A DNA stretch of 10,741 bases from CAYLNM01 sp964385045. Lineage in GTDB: Bacteria > Planctomycetota > Phycisphaerae > Phycisphaerales > SM1A02. A program made the translations under genes and the position numbers. The notes under the pieces are model-generated. The model did no database searches. It saw only the letters and a program-made list of their open reading frames with translations, and was not told the origin of the DNA. Positions 5,868 to 10,741 of the stretch are shown here, piece by piece. The stretch's first letter is position 1. The number at the start of each line of letters is the position of its first letter. Location of the stretch: the NCBI GenBank assembly GCA_964385045.1, contig CAYLNM010000145.1:1-10741 (forward strand). Direction: 5' to 3'.

Positions 5868-7267
5868 GGCGTGGCGGTTCCGGGGGCGGGCGCGGCGGGG
5901 CCGCCGCGGCGGGCGGCGACGGTGGCCTCGCCGCCCGCGGCCGCCTCGCGGCGGAGCGGCAGGCCGTCGGTCACGGTGGCGAGGTTGGTCGTGACGACGT
6001 GCTCGCCGTCCTCCACCCCGCTTCGCAGGTAGGCGTACTCGGCGTCCGCGAAGACGACCTCGGCCTCGCGGATCCGCAGCTGCTCGTCCTCCATCACCCA
6101 GACCGTGTCGTCCTGCCGGAGCAGGTCGCGGTCGATCCGGACCACGTCCTCGAGCGGACGGCCCTGGATCCGCAGCCGCACGATGGTGCCGAGGACGAGC
6201 GCCGGCCCCTCCGCGGCGCGGCCGAGCGGGTCGGGCACGGTGACGAGCACGCGGGCGAGCCGGGTCCGCTGGTCGACGGTGCCGATCAGCCGGGCGACCT
6301 GCCCGCCGCGGACGGTGCCGGGCGGCCACGCGGCGTCGTGCCGCACCTCGACCGGAGCACCGGCGCCGTCCGCGTCCTCGGCGAAGCGGATCCACCGCAG
6401 GTCGCGGAGCGGCACGCTGGCGATGATCCAGTACTCGTCGACGCCGACGATCCGGGCGAGGGCGTCGCCGGCCGACACCTGCGAGCCGACGTTCACGTCG
6501 CGGGTGAGGATCTGGGCGTCGAAGGGCGCTCGCACCACCGTGCGCTCGAGGTCAAGGCGCGCCTGCTCGAGCGCCGCCTCGGCCGACTGCAGCCGGGCGC
6601 GGATCGAGGCGATCTGCGGCTCGCGGAGCACCAGGGCGCGGTTCTCGGGATCGACGTCCTCGCCGAGGAGCTCGAACTCCCGGCGGGCGACCCGCTGGCG
6701 GCCCTGCTCGATCGCGAGCTCGGCCGCGACCTGTCGCACCTCGCTCTCGCGGGCGACGACGAGTCGCTCGAAGTCGACGGGGTCGATCCGCACCAGCGGG
6801 GTGCCGGCGGCGACGATGCCGCCGGGCACGAAGGACCGGTCCACCTCGAGGACCTGCCCGCTCACCCGCGGGGCGAGCATGACGTCGCGGGCCGGCTCCA
6901 CGGTGCCCAGGACCGACAGCTGCGGCGCGTGGGTGCCCCGCTCGACCACGATCGTCTCGACCAGCGCGGCCGAGCGGCGGGTCGCTCCCTCCTGCTGCGC
7001 CTCGGGCTCGCTCGTCCGGATGATCCAGATCGCGGCCCCGGCGCCGGCGAGGAGCAGGACGCAGGCGGCGAGGGAGATGAGCGTGCGGCGCCAGCCGCCG
7101 CCGCCGTCGTCGTCGTCGTGATCGTCGTCGCGGCGGCCGGGACGGGGCTCGTGGTCGCCGGACGCGCCGTGCGCGGTGCCCGCGCCACCGGCGCCCGTCG
7201 CGTGCCCCGGGCCGCGGTCCGGGGCCGAGGCCGGGGCCGGGGTCGGGTCGGGTGACGCGTCAGCCAT
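5864..7267 (-). CDS. RND efflux periplasmic adaptor (membrane fusion protein)
   Basis: A 467-residue adaptor that should link the inner-membrane pump to the outer-membrane factor. A hydrophilic N-terminal tail ends in an acidic run DDDHDDDDGGGG (47-58), followed by one membrane anchor (about 62-84, LISLAACVLLLAGAG). The first half of the lipoyl/barrel-sandwich domain is near 130-167 (LAPRVSGQVLEV). A long coiled-coil hairpin covers about 168-243 (AAELAIEQGR ... AALEQARLDLERT) and the second lipoyl half about 244-275 (VVRAPFDAQI, VNVGSQVSAGD). Beta-barrel and membrane-proximal domains follow to about 435. It is anchored by a transmembrane helix, not a lipobox cysteine. GGAG (plus positions 7275-7278) lies 7 nt before the ATG. 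The gene overlaps the outer-membrane factor gene by 8 nt upstream and the pump gene by 4 nt downstream, which indicates one operon. Confidence 0.95.
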   Translation of the reverse strand: MADASPDPTPAPASAPDRGPGHATGAGGAGTAHGASGDHEPRPGRRDDDHDDDDGGGGWRRTLISLAACVLLLAGAGAAIWIIRTSEPEAQQEGATRRSAALVETIVVERGTHAPQLSVLGTVEPARDVMLAPRVSGQVLEVDRSFVPGGIVAAGTPLVRIDPVDFERLVVARESEVRQVAAELAIEQGRQRVARREFELLGEDVDPENRALVLREPQIASIRARLQSAEAALEQARLDLERTVVRAPFDAQILTRDVNVGSQVSAGDALARIVGVDEYWIIASVPLRDLRWIRFAEDADGAGAPVEVRHDAAWPPGTVRGGQVARLIGTVDQRTRLARVLVTVPDPLGRAAEGPALVLGTIVRLRIQGRPLEDVVRIDRDLLRQDDTVWVMEDEQLRIREAEVVFADAEYAYLRSGVEDGEHVVTTNLATVTDGLPLRREAAAGGEATVAARRGGPAAPAPGTATP

Positions 7268-8864
7268 GCTCGGGCTCCGAAGCGGGGACGGGGGCAGAGG
7301 GGGCGGCCGCGGCGGCGGCGGCGGCGGCGCGGGCGGCCACCTCGGGTGGCCCGGCGCTCGCCGGATCGGCCCCCGGATCGGCCGGCCGGTCCGCCGGCGT
7401 CGGGAAGCCGCCCGCGAGGGCGCGATGCAGCGCGACGCGGAACCGGACGCGGTCGAGGCGGGCGGTCAGCAGGCTGCGCTCGAGCGCCTGCTGCTCCCGC
7501 AGCGCGGTGAGGACGTCGATGAAGTCGGCGGCGCCGTTGAGGTACTGCGTGCGCAGCTGGACGAGCGTGCGCTCCGCGAGGTCGAGCTGCGCCCGCAGGC
7601 TGTCGATGCGGTCGACCTGGGACGCCTCGCGGGCCAGCGCGTCCTCGACCTCGCGGAAGGCCTCGAGGGCGACGGCCCCGTACTCGGCCAGCCGCCGGCG
7701 CCGCACCGCCTCGGTCCGCTCGATCTCCGCCGCGCGGAGGCCGCCGTCGAGCAGCGGCGCGGTGAGCTGCGCGGTGAGCGAGCCGAGCCAGTCGCTGAAG
7801 AGCCCCGAGGGCCGCTCCGCGGTGGTGCGCAGGGCGGCCGAGAGATCGAGCCGCGGGTACTGGTCGCGCACCGCGGCGGCCACCTCGGCGTCGGACGCCT
7901 CGAGCCGCCGCAGCGCCGCCCGCACGTCGGGGCGGCGACCGAGCAGCTCCGCCGGCAGTCCGGTCCCCGGCAGGCCGGGAAGCACCGGCAGGTCGTCCGG
8001 GGGATCGACCGGCGACGGGGCCTGCGGCGGCCGCCCCTCGAGCACCGCGAGCCGGTGCTCGAGCACCGCGGCCACCGCGTCGAGGACGAGCAGCTGCTCG
8101 CGCGTCGCCTCGACGAGCTGCCGCTGGCGGAGGACGTCGGCCGCCCCCGACTGCCCGACCTCGAACCGCTCCTCGAGCACCTCGAGCACGGTGCGATTCG
8201 TCTCGAGCTGCGAGCGGGCGAGCTCGAGCTGCCGCGTGGCCTCGGTGAGCTCGAACCACGCGAGGGCGACCTCGGCCGAGAGCGTGATCGCGGCCGCCCG
8301 GTAGTCCTCGGCGGTGGCGAGGAACCGGCGGCGCTCGGCCTCGACCGTCGCCTCGAGGCGGCCCCAGAGATCCAGCTCCCACCCGGCCTCGAGCCCCAGG
8401 CCGAGCTCGGTCTCGCGGTCGACCCCGTCGCCCTCGCGCAGGGTGCCGCTCGCGGTGCCGTCGAGCCTCGGCTCGAGGTCTGCGGCGGCCCGGCGCACGA
8501 CCGCCCGCGCCTCCCGCAGCCGCTCGCGGGCGGCGTCGAGGGTGAAGCTGCCCGCGAGGGCCGCCTCCACGCGGGCGTCGAGCGCGGGGTCGCCGAGGGC
8601 GGTCCACCAGCGGTCGGGGGGCTCGGCCTGGCCCCCCGCGGTGAGCGGCGGCGGGTCGGGGAACGGAAGCGGGGCGCGGGGCTCGGCGGTCGCGCAGCCC
8701 GCGATCGCGGCGGCGAGCAGCGGGAGGCCGGCGGCGGACCAGAGCCGACGGCGGCCGTGGCCGCGGAGACCACGGCCGCGGCGGCCGCGGGCACGCGCGG
8801 GTCGGCGGCGGCGGAGCCGGCGGCCGAGACGGAGGAGCTCGAGGCGGGGCGCGGGCGACGTCAT
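7260..8864 (-). CDS. RND efflux outer-membrane factor lipoprotein (NodT/TolC type)
   Basis: A 534-residue outer-membrane channel of the NodT family, expected to form the exit duct of the tripartite pump as a trimer. A signal region ends in the lipobox I-A-G-C (54-57), so Cys57 is the probable lipidated residue. The n-region is exceptional: 17 arginines in the first 40 residues, ending in RRRLW (38-42), which resembles a Tat motif. Two repeated TolC-type halves follow. Signatures include WWTALGDPALD (86-96), WELDLWGRL (162-170), LLGRRPDVRAA (307-317), YPRLDLSA (336-343), APLLDGG (369-375) and AFREVEDAL (402-410). The C-terminus is an Ala/Pro tail with a nine-Ala run. ATG 8864 is the only start available in frame before the lipobox; a GGAG lies 12 nt upstream, rather far. 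It is the first gene of the operon, and no regulator gene adjoins it. Confidence 0.94.
   Translation of the reverse strand: MTSPAPRLELLRLGRRLRRRRPARARGRRGRGLRGHGRRRLWSAAGLPLLAAAIAGCATAEPRAPLPFPDPPPLTAGGQAEPPDRWWTALGDPALDARVEAALAGSFTLDAARERLREARAVVRRAAADLEPRLDGTASGTLREGDGVDRETELGLGLEAGWELDLWGRLEATVEAERRRFLATAEDYRAAAITLSAEVALAWFELTEATRQLELARSQLETNRTVLEVLEERFEVGQSGAADVLRQRQLVEATREQLLVLDAVAAVLEHRLAVLEGRPPQAPSPVDPPDDLPVLPGLPGTGLPAELLGRRPDVRAALRRLEASDAEVAAAVRDQYPRLDLSAALRTTAERPSGLFSDWLGSLTAQLTAPLLDGGLRAAEIERTEAVRRRRLAEYGAVALEAFREVEDALAREASQVDRIDSLRAQLDLAERTLVQLRTQYLNGAADFIDVLTALREQQALERSLLTARLDRVRFRVALHRALAGGFPTPADRPADPGADPASAGPPEVAARAAAAAAAAAPSAPVPASEPEHG
7310..7327 (-). repeat. CGG trinucleotide run coding the Ala tract of the outer-membrane factor
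   Basis: Six uninterrupted CGG units on the plus strand encode part of the poly-alanine run near residues 512-521 of the outer-membrane factor. Changes in copy number would add or remove alanines without shifting the frame, so length variation between strains would be tolerated. Confidence 0.7.
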
Positions 8865-8951
8865 GCGAGGGGCGGACTCCGGGAGCAGTCGCGAGGTGGA
8901 TCGGGGACCGGGCGGTGGCGGCCGTCGTCCCGGAAGGTACGACGGTAGGGA

Positions 8952-8959
8952 GTGATCAC
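8952..8959. promoter_or_regulatory. GTGATCAC palindrome upstream of efflux operon
   Basis: An 8-bp perfect palindrome in the gap between the MATE gene and the outer-membrane factor gene, 88 nt upstream of the ATG at 8864. Its flanks are not symmetrical. It lies where an operator of the efflux operon could be, and TACCTT and TACCGT strings just downstream in the minus direction are poor -10 candidates. The call rests on position and symmetry only. Confidence 0.2.
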
Positions 8960-8965
8960 CCCCGA

Positions 8966-8985
8966 ACACGGCGGGAACGCCGCGT
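8966..8985 (-). terminator. Hairpin in the MATE to outer-membrane factor gap
   Basis: On the minus strand ACGCGGCG pairs with CGCCGTGT around a TTCC loop, giving eight pairs with one G-U. On the plus strand the same place has an A-C mismatch, so the structure is better formed in a minus-strand transcript. It lies 83 nt past the MATE stop and 102 nt before the outer-membrane factor start. It could end the MATE transcript or be part of the operon leader. Few T residues follow. Confidence 0.35.
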
Positions 8986-9017
8986 CCCCGGGCGATCCCG
9001 AGGCCCTCTCCGCGGGC

Positions 9018-9044
9018 GCCGCCGGACGCCGGACGCCGCCGGAC
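9018..9044. repeat. Short tandem GCCGCCGGAC / GCCGGAC repeats
   Basis: GCCGCCGGAC (9018-9027), GCCGGAC (9028-9034) and GCCGCCGGAC (9035-9044) follow one another without a gap, just downstream of the MATE stop in the minus direction. This is probably slippage-derived low-complexity sequence; no function is apparent. Confidence 0.6.
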
Positions 9045-9067
9045 GACCGAACCCCCGCGTGCGTCCG

Positions 9068-10645
9068 TCAGACGCGGACCCGCGTCCACCCGCCATGCAG
9101 GAAGCGGCCGCCGAAGAGCGTCGCCCTCACCACGAACTCGCCGCAGAGGCCCAGCCAGATTCCCTCGAGTCCGAGGCCGAGCTCCACCCCGAGAATCCAG
9201 CACGCCGGCAGACGGACCCCGTAGCTGCTCACGGTGGTGATGATGAGGCACCACGTCGTGTCCCCCACGCCCCGCAGGCCCTGCCGCACCACCATCGTGA
9301 TCGCGAAGAAGACCTGCACCGTGCCGCAGAGGAACAGCAGCCGCGGCACCGTCTCGAGGTGGATCGGCTCGGGGCTGATGAAGCGGGTCAGCGGCTCGCC
9401 GAGGGTCATGAAGACGATGCCGAGCCCCCCCATCGCCACGATCGCGATGCCGGTGCACGCGAGGATCGCCCGCCGGGCGAGATCCGGCCGCCCCGCCCCG
9501 AGGTACTGCCCCGCCAGCGTGCCCGCCGCGGTGCCGATCGCGAAGCCGGGCAGGAAGCTGAACGCCTCCCACTGCACCGCGATGATGTGGGCCCCCTGCA
9601 GGCCGCGGCCGGCGGTGTTCTCGGCCGCCGCGATCATCCCGATGAAGACGAGGATGAAGAGGTTCACCGCCCACATCGAGATGCCCTCGGCGAAGTTCGG
9701 CACGCCCACGCGGACGATGCGGGCGAGCATCGGGCGCTCGACCGGCAGGTCGACGCGGCGGAGGGCGAGGTCGCGCACGCCGCGGGCGAGCACCGCGAGC
9801 GTGCACGCGGCGCCGACCGCGTAGCCGATGGCGGTGCCGCCGGCGATCCCCGCGATCCCGAGGTCGAGGCCGAGGGGATCGCGCAGGGCGAGCGTCGTGC
9901 CGCCCACCTCGAACACGAGGTCGACCCCCGAGAGCAGCCACGAGGCGGTGACGTTGACGAGGTTGACGATCACCGCGATCGCGGCCGGCCACGTCGTCTC
10001 CCCCGCCCCGTGCAGGCACTGGGCGCCGACCATCATGAGCCCCGCGAACGGCAGGGACACCGCGAGGACGCGCAGGTAGACGACCAGCCCGGCCAGGGCG
10101 TCGGGGGCGAGCCCGGTGACCTGTCCGAGGGCGGGGGCGGCGGCCCAGAGCACGACGCCGACGAGGGCCCCCCAGATCGCGCTCGTCGACATCGCCTGGC
10201 CGAGGGCGCGGTGGGCCTCGGCCTCGCGGCCCGCTCCCATCGCGCGGGCGATGATCGCCTGCCCGCCGATCCCGAGGCCGCTCATCGCGATGACGATGAA
10301 CCAGCCGACGTAGGAGCCGATGCCGATCGCGTCCAGGGCCGCCACCCGGTCGTCGGGGCCGAGGCGACCGGCGAAGAGCTTGTCCGCCATCCCGACGAAG
10401 GCCTGCAGCAGCTGCTGCACGAGGACCGGCCAGGCGAGCACCCAGATCGCCGAGGTCATCGAGCGGCCGGCGAGCTTGCCCGAGCGGATGCCGGCGGTGG
10501 CGGCGGCAGGCGGGGTCGGACCGGGACCGGGGCCGGAGCCGCCCGCCTCGCGGCCCGGCTCGGCGGGGACAGGCGCAGCGGCGTCCGCGCCGATCGCGGC
10601 CGGCGGGGCCGGATCCGTCACGTCCTCGCGTGGGGGCGGCTGCAT
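9068..10645 (-). CDS. MATE family efflux transporter
   Basis: A 525-residue inner-membrane antiporter of the MATE superfamily, expected to use a Na+ or H+ gradient to export cationic drugs or other organic compounds. About 60 hydrophilic Pro/Ala/Gly-rich residues come first, then twelve membrane segments in two related halves, starting near AIWVLAWPVLVQQLL (66-80). Internal duplication shows in paired motifs: ARAMGAGREAEAHRA (133-147) with GQYLGAGRPDLARRA (379-393), and HGAGETTWP (212-220) with RGVGDTTW (458-465). These are standard MATE signatures. ATG 10645 is the longest start and has no clear Shine-Dalgarno; GTG at residue 9 or Met63 are alternatives. Met63 would give a length near the 450-460 residues usual for the family. 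The gene lies 203 nt upstream of the RND operon on the same strand, and a separate transcript is likely. Confidence 0.94.
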   Translation of the reverse strand: MQPPPREDVTDPAPPAAIGADAAAPVPAEPGREAGGSGPGPGPTPPAAATAGIRSGKLAGRSMTSAIWVLAWPVLVQQLLQAFVGMADKLFAGRLGPDDRVAALDAIGIGSYVGWFIVIAMSGLGIGGQAIIARAMGAGREAEAHRALGQAMSTSAIWGALVGVVLWAAAPALGQVTGLAPDALAGLVVYLRVLAVSLPFAGLMMVGAQCLHGAGETTWPAAIAVIVNLVNVTASWLLSGVDLVFEVGGTTLALRDPLGLDLGIAGIAGGTAIGYAVGAACTLAVLARGVRDLALRRVDLPVERPMLARIVRVGVPNFAEGISMWAVNLFILVFIGMIAAAENTAGRGLQGAHIIAVQWEAFSFLPGFAIGTAAGTLAGQYLGAGRPDLARRAILACTGIAIVAMGGLGIVFMTLGEPLTRFISPEPIHLETVPRLLFLCGTVQVFFAITMVVRQGLRGVGDTTWCLIITTVSSYGVRLPACWILGVELGLGLEGIWLGLCGEFVVRATLFGGRFLHGGWTRVRV

Positions 10646-10654
10646 GGGGGCGGG

Positions 10655-10660
10655 AGTCTA
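10655..10660 (-). promoter_or_regulatory. Possible -10 element of the MATE gene
   Basis: TAGACT on the minus strand matches the -10 consensus at four of six positions and stands out in very GC-rich sequence. It is only 9 nt from the ATG at 10645, so initiation here would give an almost leaderless mRNA, in keeping with the lack of a Shine-Dalgarno; or it would mean translation starts further downstream. No -35 box is visible. Confidence 0.2.
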
Positions 10661-10698
10661 CGCCGCCGCGGGACCGGGCCGGGGCCGGGGGGCGGCGG

Positions 10699-10716
10699 GG
10701 TCGCCGCGGTCGCCGC
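10699..10716. repeat. Tandem GGTCGCCGC repeat upstream of the MATE gene
   Basis: Two perfect adjacent copies of GGTCGCCGC (10699-10707 and 10708-10716). They sit in the 96-nt stretch between the MATE start and the window edge, where I see no gene. They could be a regulatory direct repeat or simple GC-rich slippage. Confidence 0.4.
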
Positions 10717-10741
10717 GGGCGTAGGGCGACGCCGGGGCCCC

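Noticed and set aside
2598..6032. A very long plus-strand open frame (over 1100 codons) antisense to the RND pump
   Set aside because: It translates to a His/Asp/Arg/Glu-rich repetitive string with no domain, as expected of the complementary frame of a GC-rich gene with strong third-position bias. The minus-strand frame has the complete RND family pattern.
5868..6395. Extension of the RND pump reading frame upstream of ATG 5867
   Set aside because: The extra 176 residues are Arg/Pro/Ala-rich shadow of the adaptor gene, and ATG 5867 has the typical ATGA overlap with the adaptor stop.
8865..10019. Extension of the outer-membrane factor frame far into the MATE gene
   Set aside because: The extension reads as arginine-rich shadow sequence. 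The MATE frame there is clearly the real one, and the lipobox shortly after ATG 8864 marks the true N-terminus.
1..10741. CRISPR arrays, tRNA or rRNA genes, insertion sequences, prophage or defence genes
   Set aside because: I saw no regularly spaced repeats, tRNA-like cloverleaf, transposase motifs or terminal inverted repeats. All long coding regions are accounted for by housekeeping or transport families.

Overview
This window is very GC-rich (roughly three quarters G+C by eye) and carries five clear protein genes: infC, a metallophosphoesterase gene, a three-gene RND efflux operon counted here as one unit of three genes, and a MATE transporter gene (six coding sequences in all). The composition, the IF3 N-terminal sequence (ARRRYFRPGENFNRGPRVNE, read by memory of the family), Gram-negative envelope machinery and Ala/Pro-rich tails on many proteins suggest a planctomycete, most likely of the Phycisphaerae type. 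That placement is an inference without database support.

Layout. Positions 1-517 hold no supported ordinary gene. They contain a weak promoter candidate and a long, apparently structured leader for infC. infC itself (518-1231, +) can only begin with an AUC codon: no ATG, GTG, TTG or CTG occurs in frame between the upstream stop at 479-481 and GTG 635, and a Shine-Dalgarno GAGGA sits 7 nt before the ATC. A hairpin follows the stop. A gap of 364 nt (1232-1595) with a repeated palindromic 14-mer leads to a calcineurin-like metallophosphoesterase gene (1596-2375, +).

The rest of the window is on the minus strand, convergent with the first two genes. A perfect 16-nt palindrome (2377-2392) in the 90-nt gap probably terminates transcription from both sides. 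Reading in the minus direction the order is MATE transporter (10645-9068), a 203-nt gap, then an overlapping operon: outer-membrane factor lipoprotein (8864-7260), periplasmic adaptor (7267-5864) and RND inner-membrane pump (5867-2466). The overlaps are 8 nt and 4 nt (ATGA), typical of translational coupling. The three products should assemble into one envelope-spanning efflux pump. The MATE protein is a separate inner-membrane exporter that may form a functional multidrug-export neighbourhood with it. No transcriptional regulator gene is present in the window.

I did not find a wholly new type of system. The most interesting feature is the infC leader: an AUC start codon, a strong upstream ribosome binding site driving only a 5-codon frame, a TGATG junction into a 44-codon frame in phase with infC, and a strong hairpin. 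Together these suggest translation-level control of IF3 synthesis. Second is a Tat-like, extremely arginine-rich lipoprotein signal on the outer-membrane factor.
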